From CAZIVP01 sp964542915 (GTDB lineage Bacteria; Calditrichota; Calditrichia; Calditrichales; Calditrichaceae): a stretch of 64,000 nt of DNA. Below the pieces are notes generated by a model that saw only the letters and a list, made by a program, of their open reading frames with translations, did not search any database and was not told the origin of the DNA. This document shows, piece by piece, positions 27,182 to 35,962 of the stretch (position 1 is the stretch's first letter; each line of letters begins with the position of its first letter). The position numbers were made by a program, and so were the translations under genes. The DNA is taken from contig CAZIVP010000003.1 of NCBI GenBank assembly GCA_964542915.1, positions 124,001 through 188,000 of the forward strand, in the 5' to 3' direction.

Positions 27182-28001
27182 CCCGCAGGTCCCTCATTGC
27201 GCTGAAAATTTCTTCTAAAAGCGGATGCTTGCCTGTATCAGGTTGCGCAGCCAGATAGGCCGCGATTTGCTCCAGCGCTTTATCAAGCGGCTGTCCCGGA
27301 TAATAGAACGTCGGCGCGTTCGTACGCTCTTTCCTTTTGATCAATCGTTTCTCAAGAAAATCGTTGAGGGTTTCCTGCAATAAAACCCTTGTTAACATTT
27401 TGTTAATCCTATCATGTTTATACAACTGATCGGCAGTTTGCGGCGCCTTATTCCAAAGGCTTAGCAATACGTGTTGGGAAGCTTTATCGACCCCGTACTG
27501 TTCTCCGCTGATTTGGCTCTTTTCCCTCACCAGCACATATTGCCTGGCGAGGGTCGCCGCCATAGCTGCCAGTGGAAAAACGGGTATAAGACTGCCCGGC
27601 GGCGGACGATTCATGACTTTTGCCATTTTATCCGCTACCTCCCGCGGCGTGTAATAGGAACTGGAACGATAATCTATAAGCAATGGATTTTCCGGCATTT
27701 GCAAGGAAGGGCTGTATTGGTCATAAATCAATTGCGTGTCCGTCGCCGAATGGGTAAATGAGAGCGAAAGCGGGTGATTGCCCGCCTCGTAGGCAACGGA
27801 TTGAAGCGAATTTTGAAAACGCCATGCATTCCCAAGCTGGAATAAACGTTCGTTTATGCCGGGGGAATCCTTTTCGGCGTAAGTCGGATTAATACCCTGT
27901 CCTATTACCGGAACGAGGGTATAAAAAGAAAGCCATACATACGCAACAATACACGATTTTAGGGTAACTTTTTTCAGTATTAATAATACAGCCATCACCA
28001 T
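27168..28001 (-). CDS. Secreted or membrane-anchored protein of unknown function
   Basis: The 277-residue protein is not recognised. An N-terminal hydrophobic stretch with Lys residues before it (about residues 1-35) fits a signal peptide or anchor, and the rest is soluble, with a Pro-rich segment (NRPPPGSLIPVF) near residue 130 and a mostly helical C-terminal half (about 180-277). It lies eight bases after gatB and overlaps the asparaginase gene. The overlap and spacing support that it is a real gene in that operon. A role in cell-envelope processing is only a guess. Confidence 0.6.
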   Translation of the reverse strand: MVMAVLLILKKVTLKSCIVAYVWLSFYTLVPVIGQGINPTYAEKDSPGINERLFQLGNAWRFQNSLQSVAYEAGNHPLSLSFTHSATDTQLIYDQYSPSLQMPENPLLIDYRSSSYYTPREVADKMAKVMNRPPPGSLIPVFPLAAMAATLARQYVLVREKSQISGEQYGVDKASQHVLLSLWNKAPQTADQLYKHDRINKMLTRVLLQETLNDFLEKRLIKRKERTNAPTFYYPGQPLDKALEQIAAYLAAQPDTGKHPLLEEIFSAMRDLRDETY

Positions 28002-28009
28002 AAACCGAT

Positions 28010-29476
28010 TCAGTTGAGTAATTTTTCCTTTAAAATTTGGTTGACCATTTTGGGATTGGCTTTACCCTTGCTGGACTTCATAACCTGCCCTACCAAAAAA
28101 CCAAGAATCTTTTTATTCCCTTCTTGCAAATCTTTGACTGCCCGCGGGTGGTTCCGGACCACCTCTGCTACCATTTTTTCTAACCGCTTTCGATCCGATA
28201 TTTGACGAAGCTGCAATGCGTCGATAATGTCATTCACCGGTCGATCGTCGGTAAGCATCCGTTCGAATACGGTTTTTGCGGCGCGGTTACTGATAATACG
28301 CTCACGGATATGGCGTAATAATTCGGCCAAACGCGCCGGTTGTACCCGAAGGGTCGGTAAATCACCCCGAACATCTTCGACCACGCGAAGCACCTCGCCC
28401 AAAACCCAGCTTCGCACGAGAGCCGGATCAGACAATCGCCGTAGCGTCGCTTCGAAATAATCGGCCAAAACCCGGGAAGCCGTCAAAGCATTCGCATCTT
28501 CCTTCGACAGGCGATATTGTTCAATAAATCGTTCTTTGCGTTTCTCTGGCAATTCCGGCAGGGAGCGGTCGATTTCAATGATCCAGTTTTGAGGAACGTG
28601 GACAACAGGCAGATCAGGCTCATGAAAATAGCGATAATCTTCGGAGCTATCCTTGGATCGCATGGGTATGGCCTGTCGTGTTTTCGCATCCCACAACAAA
28701 GTTTGCTGCCGGACGCAAATTCCGCGATCCAGTTGTTCTTTTTGCCGCTCCATTTCAAAGTGCAGGGCCTGTAGCACATTGTGAAAAGAGTTCATGTTTT
28801 TTAGTTCGGTCCGGACGCCGGATTGATGTTGGCCGATTCCATTAACGCTAATGTTGGCATCGCAACGCATCTGCCCTTTTTCCATATCGCCTTCGCTGAT
28901 CTCCAGATAACGCACCAGTTGTTGTAACTGCTTTAAAAACGCTACCGCCTCTTCAGGTGAATGGAGCTCCGGCTCGGTTACCAGTTCAAGCAGTGGTACG
29001 CCGCAGCGGTTAAAATCAATCAGGGTTTCATGTTCGTTCACGTACGTTTCATCATGTACTGATTTGCCGGCATCCTCTTCCAAATGCATACGCCTGATAC
29101 CGATCATTTTCGTATAATCGTCCATTTCAAGCGAAAAAGCTCCGCCTTCGCATAAGGGCCGTTCATACTGTGTGATTTGATATCCTTTGGGCAAATCAGG
29201 ATAAAAATAGTTTTTGCGATCGAAATGACTATATCGACGTACGACGCCGTTCATTGCCAATGCCAGTTTAATGGCATATTCTACCGCCTTTTCATTCAAA
29301 ACGGGAAGGGCGCCGGGCAGGCCCATACAAACAGGACACACCACCGTGTTCGGCGGTTGACCAAAAGCATTACGGCAACCACAAAAGATTTTGGTTTCGG
29401 TGGCCAGTTGGATATGCACTTCCAGCCCCATCGCAACGTTCATTGACGTAAGTTGGCTTGTCGTATTTGCATTCAT
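28010..29476 (-). CDS. gatB: Aspartyl/glutamyl-tRNA amidotransferase subunit B
   Basis: GatB binds misacylated Asp-tRNA(Asn) or Glu-tRNA(Gln), phosphorylates the carboxyl and accepts ammonia from GatA. The signature GLEVHIQLATETKIFC and the zinc-type cysteines (CGCRN, CPVCMG) lie near the start and DFNRCGVPLLELVTEP in the middle; the C-terminal YqeY-like tail ends KMVNQILKEKLLN. The ATG at 29476 is preferred, 21 bases after the gatA stop; an upstream extension to 29650 would overlap gatA and looks random. No gatC is seen. Confidence 0.95.
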   Translation of the reverse strand: MNANTTSQLTSMNVAMGLEVHIQLATETKIFCGCRNAFGQPPNTVVCPVCMGLPGALPVLNEKAVEYAIKLALAMNGVVRRYSHFDRKNYFYPDLPKGYQITQYERPLCEGGAFSLEMDDYTKMIGIRRMHLEEDAGKSVHDETYVNEHETLIDFNRCGVPLLELVTEPELHSPEEAVAFLKQLQQLVRYLEISEGDMEKGQMRCDANISVNGIGQHQSGVRTELKNMNSFHNVLQALHFEMERQKEQLDRGICVRQQTLLWDAKTRQAIPMRSKDSSEDYRYFHEPDLPVVHVPQNWIIEIDRSLPELPEKRKERFIEQYRLSKEDANALTASRVLADYFEATLRRLSDPALVRSWVLGEVLRVVEDVRGDLPTLRVQPARLAELLRHIRERIISNRAAKTVFERMLTDDRPVNDIIDALQLRQISDRKRLEKMVAEVVRNHPRAVKDLQEGNKKILGFLVGQVMKSSKGKANPKMVNQILKEKLLN

Positions 29477-29496
29477 GACAGCAGGGCTATTGATTA

Positions 29497-30942
29497 TCAA
29501 TTTCGATTGGGTATGGTTACCTGCGAACATTCTTTTTGAATAAAATTGGCGGCCCGGAGAAGTCGCTCCTCTCTGAATGCCGGGGCCCATAATTGCAGGC
29601 CAATCGGTAGTCCTCCGGAGTGATAAGCTAATGGAACATTTACGGCGCAAATACCCGCCAGATTTGCCGCGACGGTATACCGGTCATTTTGGTACATGCG
29701 AACGGGATCTTGCAGCAGCGCTCCCAACCGGAACGCAGGCGTGGGTGTTGTGGCGGATATAATAAAGTCGCAGTTTTGAAAAACGCGCTCAATTTGTTGC
29801 TTCAGATAACGACGGGCATTCTGTGCCTTCTGATAATAGGCCTCATGATAACCGGAAGCCAACACAAAAGTTCCGAGCATGATACGGCGACGGACTTCAC
29901 TGCCGAAACCTGACCCACGCGTTTCACGATACATGGCATCCAGCCCCTCTGCGCTTTGCTTTCTGAAACCGAAGCGGACGCCGTCGTAGCGGGCCAAATT
30001 GGAAGAGGCCTCTGCAGCCGCCAGAATATAATAAGCGGCCAGCGTTTGGTCGGTATCCGGTAAGGCGATCTCTTTTATATGCACGCCGGCCGATTGCAGA
30101 GATTCCGTTGCTGCAATAACGGCCTTTTTAATTTCCGGATCGAGCGCTTCGTCAAAATAAGAAGCGGGCAGTCCGAATGTCATTCCGGATACATTCGGCT
30201 CAAGTAAAGACCGGTAATCCGGCACAGCCACAGGGGCGGATGTTGCGTCATTCGCATCCGGTCCGGCTATCACCCTCAATACCCGGGCCGCATCTTCAAC
30301 GTTTGCGGTCATTACGCCGATTTGATCCAGCGAAGAGGCATAGGCCACCAAACCGTATCTGGAAACCCGGCCGTAACTCGGTTTTAAGCCCACAATACCT
30401 GTAAACGCGGCCGGTTGCCGGATGGAGCCGCCGGTTTCGCTTCCCAGAGCAAAATCGCACAAACCGGCAGCCACCGCGGCGGCCGAACCACCGCTGGAGC
30501 CTCCGGGGACATAACCTTTATCATAAGGATTCGCAACCGGACCATACCAAGACGTTTCATTGGACGATCCCATGGCAAATTCATCCATATTGGTCTTTCC
30601 GATGACGATAGCCCCTTCAGCTTCCAGTCGTTCAATTACGGTGGCTTGATAGGGCGCTTCGAACGCATCCAACATGGCGCTGGCGCAGGTGGTGCGTCCC
30701 TCGGTCATTAATATATTATCCTTCACCGCTACCACCGTTCCCGTGAGGGCGCCCGGCGCCTCTCCTTCTTGCAACTTATTCTGGATCCGCTCAGCCTGGG
30801 CAAAGGCATAATCCGGAAACAAAGAAATAAAGGCATTGAGATGGTTGAGTCGTTCGATACGTTGCAGGAAACATTGCACACGATCGGAAATCGTCTCTTT
30901 TCCTGACGTTACCTCCCTCACGATCCGCTCAATTGATGGCAT
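29497..30942 (-). CDS. gatA: Aspartyl/glutamyl-tRNA amidotransferase subunit A
   Basis: GatA releases ammonia from glutamine. The amidase-signature Ser-cisSer-Lys triad is in TVVAVKDNI and GGSSGGSAAAVAAG, with PGGSSGG and LGSETGGSIRQP around it. It precedes gatB, and tatA is 12 bases upstream. At 481 residues it has normal size. Presence of gatAB suggests indirect Asn- or Gln-tRNA formation; which one cannot be decided here. Confidence 0.96.
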   Translation of the reverse strand: MPSIERIVREVTSGKETISDRVQCFLQRIERLNHLNAFISLFPDYAFAQAERIQNKLQEGEAPGALTGTVVAVKDNILMTEGRTTCASAMLDAFEAPYQATVIERLEAEGAIVIGKTNMDEFAMGSSNETSWYGPVANPYDKGYVPGGSSGGSAAAVAAGLCDFALGSETGGSIRQPAAFTGIVGLKPSYGRVSRYGLVAYASSLDQIGVMTANVEDAARVLRVIAGPDANDATSAPVAVPDYRSLLEPNVSGMTFGLPASYFDEALDPEIKKAVIAATESLQSAGVHIKEIALPDTDQTLAAYYILAAAEASSNLARYDGVRFGFRKQSAEGLDAMYRETRGSGFGSEVRRRIMLGTFVLASGYHEAYYQKAQNARRYLKQQIERVFQNCDFIISATTPTPAFRLGALLQDPVRMYQNDRYTVAANLAGICAVNVPLAYHSGGLPIGLQLWAPAFREERLLRAANFIQKECSQVTIPNRN

Positions 30943-30954
30943 CCCAACCCGTTA

Positions 30955-31275
30955 TTATTGTTCTTTACGTTTTTCTTCGTCTTCTTTTTTTTCTTCCGAT
31001 CCTTGTTCGGATGCGTCGCTTTGAGATGAAGATGATTTCGCCTCCTGATCTTCCGTATCATCCGTATTCTCAACATTACGCGTGGTCTTATTGGCGTTCG
31101 ATGAAGGCGGTGGACTGCTCAAATCCAACTCGTCCTGAATTTCATTGGTCGCCTTTTTGAATTCCCGAATACCTCGGCCCAATCCCTGCGCCAACTCCGG
31201 TAATTTTTTGGAACCGAACACCAGTAAAATAATAAATAAAATGACCAACAATTCGGTTGTGCCTATTCCAAACAT
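30955..31275 (-). CDS. tatA: Sec-independent translocase TatA
   Basis: The subunit makes the pore of the twin-arginine export system in the inner membrane. It has a single hydrophobic helix (TELLVILFIILLVFG), the conserved hinge FGSKKLPELAQGLG, an amphipathic helix and a long tail rich in Asp, Glu and Ser (about 60-106). GAGG lies seven bases before the ATG. TatB/TatC genes are not in the window. Because TatA and TatE are alike, TatE is a second possibility. Confidence 0.93.
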   Translation of the reverse strand: MFGIGTTELLVILFIILLVFGSKKLPELAQGLGRGIREFKKATNEIQDELDLSSPPPSSNANKTTRNVENTDDTEDQEAKSSSSQSDASEQGSEEKKEDEEKRKEQ

Positions 31276-31492
31276 GCATGCACCTCATATCATTATGTTA
31301 AACACTTGTTCGTCGACCTGACGTCTTATCTCATTCCCCCACCCTGCACCATACTTAGAGAATGTTTTTTAAAGTTAAGCACAATACAATTATTTTCAAA
31401 TCAATTGGCGGTATAAAAGTTCAAAAAGCAGAAAAATAATAAGAAATTCTCGGATGCATTGATCTTGCCGAAGCACAGGCTGACGTCAAAGC

Positions 31493-32203
31493 TCAACGGC
31501 CGAAGTGCCCCATACGCCATACATAGCGCAAGAACCCGCTTGAAACATAAATAAGAATATAGGGGAAAAAAAGTGTCTGGGGATAGATAAATAACATCAA
31601 CAGGGCCAACAGAGCGAAAAAGGTGACGACCTTTCGCGCGACTCCGCCTTTAAAATTCAGTTTCGGCATAATATCATAACGGATCGTACTGACCATCAAA
31701 ACCGAAATGACAAATGTCATAATCACGAGTACTTTGGGATGGATAGTATCAGGGGAATAATGGTTCATGAATATGATATAGGTGGAAAAGACATTAGCGG
31801 CTGCGGGCGAGGGCAAGCCGATAAAATGTGTTTTATCGAATCCTTCCAGCCGCACGTTAAACCGCGCTAAACGGATTCCGCCGAAAAGCAACGGAAAGAA
31901 ACTCAGAAAGAGACCGACGGTTTTCCAGGTGTTAAAGTAATAGGCATAGATCAAAACCGACGGCGCGAGTCCGAAGGAGATCAAATCGGCAAGCGAATCG
32001 TATTCCACTCCGAATTTGCTCGAAGAATGGGTCATCCGCGCCACTTTTCCGTCCATCATATCCAGAAAAGCCGCCAGAATGATCAGCCATGAAGCCAAAA
32101 TCAAGTCTTTATTAAAGACGGCGAAAATTACGGCCATATAACCGCAGAACATATTGGCAATCGTAAAAACATTCGGCACAATACTTCTCGATACCCGTAT
32201 CAC
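31493..32203 (-). CDS. pssA: CDP-diacylglycerol--serine O-phosphatidyltransferase
   Basis: This is an integral CDP-alcohol phosphotransferase that makes phosphatidylserine. The signature D-G-x2-A-R-x8-G-x3-D-x3-D is read in DGKVARMTHSSSKFGVEYDS and the following residues. About seven membrane helices are visible in 236 residues. The start is set at a GTG at 32203 that overlaps the psd stop as GTGA; the longer ORF extending to 32365 would read through psd and is not plausible. With psd it gives phosphatidylethanolamine. Confidence 0.92.
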   Translation of the reverse strand: MIRVSRSIVPNVFTIANMFCGYMAVIFAVFNKDLILASWLIILAAFLDMMDGKVARMTHSSSKFGVEYDSLADLISFGLAPSVLIYAYYFNTWKTVGLFLSFFPLLFGGIRLARFNVRLEGFDKTHFIGLPSPAAANVFSTYIIFMNHYSPDTIHPKVLVIMTFVISVLMVSTIRYDIMPKLNFKGGVARKVVTFFALLALLMLFIYPQTLFFPYILIYVSSGFLRYVWRMGHFGR

Positions 32204-32847
32204 GAAGCGAACACTCCCATCACCGATTGCCCGGCTTTTACTTTTTGTTTTTTGCGAACGCGGATGGTTGCATCGGGCGGTAAATAAACATCCAGACGGG
32301 ATCCGTATTTGATCATGCCAAACCGTTCGCCGCGTTGCACTTCGTCTCCCTCTTGGAGCCGGCAAACGATGCGTCGCGCTATAACACCCGCGATCTGCTT
32401 ATAAAACACATTGCCTTTCGCCCCTTCGATAGCGATATGCGTTTGTTCGTTCGATTCGCAGGCTTCATCACGGAATGCCGCCAAAAACTTTCCTTTGCGG
32501 TAATCGACGTATCGCACACGCCCTGTAATGGGAACGCGATTTACATGAACGTTAAAAACCGACATAAAAATGCTGATCATCTGGGCTTCGCCGTTGAAAA
32601 AATGGGGTTCATTTACGGTTTCTATTTTAATTATCGTTCCGTCAGCGGGCGAACAAACGGCATTTTCGTCGCCTTCAAACCGACGGGAGGGATCTCTGAA
32701 AAAGAAGAAGTTGAATAAGAACAATAGACCGGTGACGACCGTGAGTATCCAAAATACGGTAAAACCCGTTGTAACGGATAGTATCATCCAAATAAGTAAG
32801 AGAACGGTAGTAGAAGCAATAATACCGTATGCATCTTTTGAAATCAT
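32200..32847 (-). CDS. psd: Phosphatidylserine decarboxylase
   Basis: The 215-residue short form of the decarboxylase that converts phosphatidylserine to phosphatidylethanolamine. It cuts itself at Gly182-Ser183 (MIKYGSRLDV) to make the pyruvoyl cofactor. Two N-terminal membrane helices (about 1-47) are followed by the catalytic domain with NVHVNRVPITG. ATG overlaps the purC stop (ATGA). The short Psd type is seen in archaea and in many bacteria outside the Proteobacteria. Confidence 0.93.
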   Translation of the reverse strand: MISKDAYGIIASTTVLLLIWMILSVTTGFTVFWILTVVTGLLFLFNFFFFRDPSRRFEGDENAVCSPADGTIIKIETVNEPHFFNGEAQMISIFMSVFNVHVNRVPITGRVRYVDYRKGKFLAAFRDEACESNEQTHIAIEGAKGNVFYKQIAGVIARRIVCRLQEGDEVQRGERFGMIKYGSRLDVYLPPDATIRVRKKQKVKAGQSVMGVFAS

Positions 32848-33557
32848 GATTTACCTGCTATACGTTCAAAAATCTCGTGATAGAGTTCCCGGCCATTATG
32901 GTTACTGTAATCCAATATTTGCGGTTTGTTTCCGTTATTTTCCTCCATCTTCCATATTCGGCAGGTATCGGGCGTGATTTCATCGCCCAACATAACCTGA
33001 TTTTGATAACGCCCGAATTGAAGCTGGAAATCTACCAAAACAAGTTGACGTCGTTCCATAAACGACTTCAGCACGGCGTTAATTTTTGACGCCATTCGGG
33101 CAATATGCTTCATTTCTTCAGGATCGGCATAACCAAAGGCGTAAGCATGGGACTCAAGTATCATGGGGTCTTTAAGCCGGTTATCTTTAAGATAATATTC
33201 GATAACCGGATATTTTAGCGGTTGCCCCTGTTTAATTTTAAATTTTTTACAAAGGTTGCCCGCCGCCAAATTACGAACGTGAACCAAAATGGGGATCATT
33301 TCCAGTTTACGGACTTCCAGTGCTTTTGGCGCTGCCTGCTCCTGAAAATGAGTTGGAATGTTGTAACCATCCAAATATTCAAAAAGCGTCCGGGAAATCT
33401 TATTTTTTAAGTGTCCTTTATCTTCAAAGCTCAGACGTTTTTCGCCGTCGAACTCGGCTTCATTGTCCGTAAATTCTAAAATTATTTCACGATCGTTATC
33501 GGTTTTATAAAGCTTTTTGCATTTTCCTTCATGAAAGAGCGCTTTTTTAACAACCAA
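32844..33557 (-). CDS. purC: Phosphoribosylaminoimidazole-succinocarboxamide synthase
   Basis: The enzyme makes SAICAR in purine synthesis. Family motifs are KLYKTDNDREIILEFTD at the start, VRNLAAGNLCKK in the middle and LVDFQLQFGR near the C-terminus. The likely start codon is TTG at 33557, since AAGGAGGATCGTT leads to it and no ATG is near. It is the first gene of a purC-psd-pssA run with overlapping ends, an odd mixture of purine and lipid genes. Length of 237 is standard. Confidence 0.94.
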   Translation of the reverse strand: MVVKKALFHEGKCKKLYKTDNDREIILEFTDNEAEFDGEKRLSFEDKGHLKNKISRTLFEYLDGYNIPTHFQEQAAPKALEVRKLEMIPILVHVRNLAAGNLCKKFKIKQGQPLKYPVIEYYLKDNRLKDPMILESHAYAFGYADPEEMKHIARMASKINAVLKSFMERRQLVLVDFQLQFGRYQNQVMLGDEITPDTCRIWKMEENNGNKPQILDYSNHNGRELYHEIFERIAGKS

Positions 33558-33606
33558 AACGATCCTCCTTTTGTGTTAATGAAACTCCCGGCTAGCCATT
33601 TTCGCT

Positions 33607-34830
33607 TTAACGCCTCGACGGATGCTTTTCCAATTTCAGATTGACATCAAATCGTTTGCCATCACGCCAAACCGTAATGGTCAATGTATCTCCCACTTTG
33701 AGATCCATTGATGCGATGGTTTCTTGGGCTTCATCAAAGCTTTTAATCCGTTTTTCTTCTATAGCAAGGATAATATCGCCGACATCCAAACCGGCCTTTT
33801 TTGCCGGACTTTTATTTTCGATGCCTTTTACCAGGGCGCCATCTGTTGAAGGAAAACCGAGCTGTCTGGAAAGGTAGGGGGTCAAGTTACTGCCATAAAT
33901 TCCAATCCAAAAATTGCGGTCCACCGCTTTTTTACTCTTGAGTTCTTCGACAATGTGTTTAATGCGGTTAGCGGGTATCGCAAATCCGATCCCGATGGAG
34001 CCCGATTGGTTAGCGCCGCTTGTATAAATAAAGGTATTCATCCCAACAACTTCTCCGTCGGCGTTGCACAGCGGCCCCCCGCTGTTACCGTTATTGATTG
34101 AGGCGTCGGTTTGGATCATATCCTGATAAACACGCCCTCCACCCTGTTCGCGGTTAAAATCCCGATCCAGAGCACTAATGACGCCCACCGTAACGGTCGG
34201 ATCGCTTTTTACAAAAAGACCGAACGGATTGCCGAGAGCAATCGCCCATTCTCCGATAATTAAATTTTCGGAATCGCCGAGTTTGATATGCGGTAACGCC
34301 TCGCCTTTAATTTTAAGCAATGCGACATCGGCCACCGGATCGCTTCCTACTATTTCGGCTTTTTTCTCTTGCCCGTTACTCATGGCAACCAAAATCTCTT
34401 CAGCGTTTTCGACGACATGTTCGTTGGTTAAAATGTGGCCTTCTTCCGTAAAAATAAATCCCGAACCGATGGATTCGACCGGTATTCGATAAATGCGATC
34501 TCTGAAAAAATCCGGAAAAAACTGCCTGAGGAGCGGATCGGAACGAAATGGACTGCGCTGGATATATTCTCTTACTTTTGTCACATTCACGGATACAACG
34601 GCCGGACTCACTTTATTTACCGCACGCGTAATAGCGTTTTGTCGGGTTTCGGAAATATGGTCGTGGGTAAATGCCTGTTGACTGCTATCCGCAGCCAGCG
34701 CCGTTCTCACAAAGGAAGAATCCTCATAATCGGTGGTAGAGGCGTCACGGTGGTAAAAACGATCATAAACGACCAGCCCAAGAAAGACCCCCAGGGCCAC
34801 CAAAAGAACGGAACGAATATGTTTTGACAT
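33607..34830 (-). CDS. Deg/HtrA serine protease with one PDZ domain
   Basis: A periplasmic or membrane-anchored protease: one N-terminal hydrophobic segment (about 5-22), a trypsin-like domain with His138 (LTNEHVV), Asp168 (DVALLKI) and Ser250 (NNGNSGGPL), and a C-terminal PDZ domain (about 315-405). The single PDZ and anchor resemble DegS or bacterial HtrA/HhoA. It would degrade misfolded envelope proteins or start a stress response. It lies 35 bases upstream of the transaldolase gene on the same strand. Confidence 0.93.
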   Translation of the reverse strand: MSKHIRSVLLVALGVFLGLVVYDRFYHRDASTTDYEDSSFVRTALAADSSQQAFTHDHISETRQNAITRAVNKVSPAVVSVNVTKVREYIQRSPFRSDPLLRQFFPDFFRDRIYRIPVESIGSGFIFTEEGHILTNEHVVENAEEILVAMSNGQEKKAEIVGSDPVADVALLKIKGEALPHIKLGDSENLIIGEWAIALGNPFGLFVKSDPTVTVGVISALDRDFNREQGGGRVYQDMIQTDASINNGNSGGPLCNADGEVVGMNTFIYTSGANQSGSIGIGFAIPANRIKHIVEELKSKKAVDRNFWIGIYGSNLTPYLSRQLGFPSTDGALVKGIENKSPAKKAGLDVGDIILAIEEKRIKSFDEAQETIASMDLKVGDTLTITVWRDGKRFDVNLKLEKHPSRR

Positions 34831-34865
34831 TTTGGTCCGCTATAGTTTATATGACTTTCTATGTT

Positions 34866-35516
34866 TTAAGTACGATTTTTAACCTTTTCCCAGTCAGCTA
34901 AAAAGCGTTCGATGCCTTTATCGGTTAATGGATGCCTGGTGAGCTGTTCGATCACTTTAAACGGAATCGTTGCGATGTCCGCACCCATCTGAGCCGCCTC
35001 TACCACGTGCATGGGATTGCGCACGCTGGCTACGATGATTTCGGAGTCGATGGCGTAATTTAAAAATATCTGCCGAATCTGCGCGACCAGATCCATACCG
35101 GATGTTGCGATATCGTCCAATCGGCCGACAAAGGGGCTTACGAAGGCAGCGCCCGCTCGCGCGGCCAGCAGAGCCTGCACGGCTGAAAAAATCAATGTTA
35201 CATTGGTGCGTATGCCCTCTTCTTTCAGCGCCTTTACCGCCTTCAAGCCTTCTTTGGTCATGGGTACCTTCACCACAATATGCTCATGAACGGCTGCAAG
35301 CTCCCGGCCCTCTTCGATCATGCCATTGGCATCGGGCGCGACAACCTCGGCGTTTACCGGTCCATCCACTACTTCACAGATGGCTTTGTAGATCTCTTTT
35401 GGTTTACCTTCTTCTTTCGAAATGAGCGTCGGGTTGGTCGTAACACCGTCCAAAACGCCAATGCTGGCCGCTTCCTTAATTTGTTCCAGATTTGCGGTAT
35501 CTATAAAAAACTTCAT
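34866..35516 (-). CDS. tal: Transaldolase (small MipB/TalC type)
   Basis: The protein shifts dihydroxyacetone units between sugar phosphates in the non-oxidative pentose-phosphate pathway, by a Schiff base at Lys83 (HIVVKVPMTK). The start MKFFIDTANLEQIKEA and the motifs GVTTNPTLISKE and AAFVSPFVGRLDD are typical of the short 216-residue family; such proteins may have fructose-6-phosphate aldolase activity instead. GAGAGGG lies upstream of the ATG. A broken copy of the same gene lies 28 bases upstream. Confidence 0.94.
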   Translation of the reverse strand: MKFFIDTANLEQIKEAASIGVLDGVTTNPTLISKEEGKPKEIYKAICEVVDGPVNAEVVAPDANGMIEEGRELAAVHEHIVVKVPMTKEGLKAVKALKEEGIRTNVTLIFSAVQALLAARAGAAFVSPFVGRLDDIATSGMDLVAQIRQIFLNYAIDSEIIVASVRNPMHVVEAAQMGADIATIPFKVIEQLTRHPLTDKGIERFLADWEKVKNRT

Positions 35517-35544
35517 TTTTCCCTCTCTGCATTTATTGGATTCC

Positions 35545-35935
35545 TTATCGATTCTTTACCTTTTCCAAATCGGCGAGAAAACGTTCAACGCCCTTATCGG
35601 TCAACGGGCGTTAATAGTTGTTCGATAACTCTAAACGGAATAGTGGCTGTATCTGCGCCGATCATAGCCGCCTCCGTTACGTGCATGGGATTGCAGATAC
35701 TGGCAACAATGACCTTTGTATCCAATCCCTGGTTATCGATTATGGTTTTTATTTGTGCAATGACATCCATGCCGGCGGCGGGAATATCATCAAGCCGGCC
35801 GACAAAGGCACCCGCATAAGTGGCGCCGGCCCGTGCAGTGAGTAAGGTAGGATTGGTCGTTACCCAGGCAAGAATGCCCATAGCTGCGGCTTCTTTAACT
35901 TCTGCAAGGTTGGCGGTATCAGGAAAAAATTTCAT
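35545..35935 (-). pseudogene. Decayed tandem copy of the transaldolase gene
   Basis: The frame from 35935 to 35594 reads like transaldolase residues 1-31 (MKFFPDTANLAEVKEA, VTTNPTL) joined straight to residues 117-195 (ARAG, FVGRLDD, VIASICNPMHV). About 85 codons are missing, including the Schiff-base Lys. Near 35605 a frameshift ends the reading, but the other frame continues to a stop at 35545 with PLTDKGVERFLADLEKVKNR, matching the true C-terminus. It is a tandem duplication that has lost function, unless the short product has some other use. Confidence 0.9.
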
Positions 35936-35962
35936 AAGTATTCCCTTATTACGAAACTTTAA

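Noticed and set aside
29477..29650. N-terminal extension of gatB to 29650
   Set aside because: Runs inside gatA in another frame, and the residues added look unlike GatB.
32204..32365. N-terminal extension of pssA to 32365
   Set aside because: Runs inside psd in another frame; the GTG at 32203 overlapping the psd stop is the better start.
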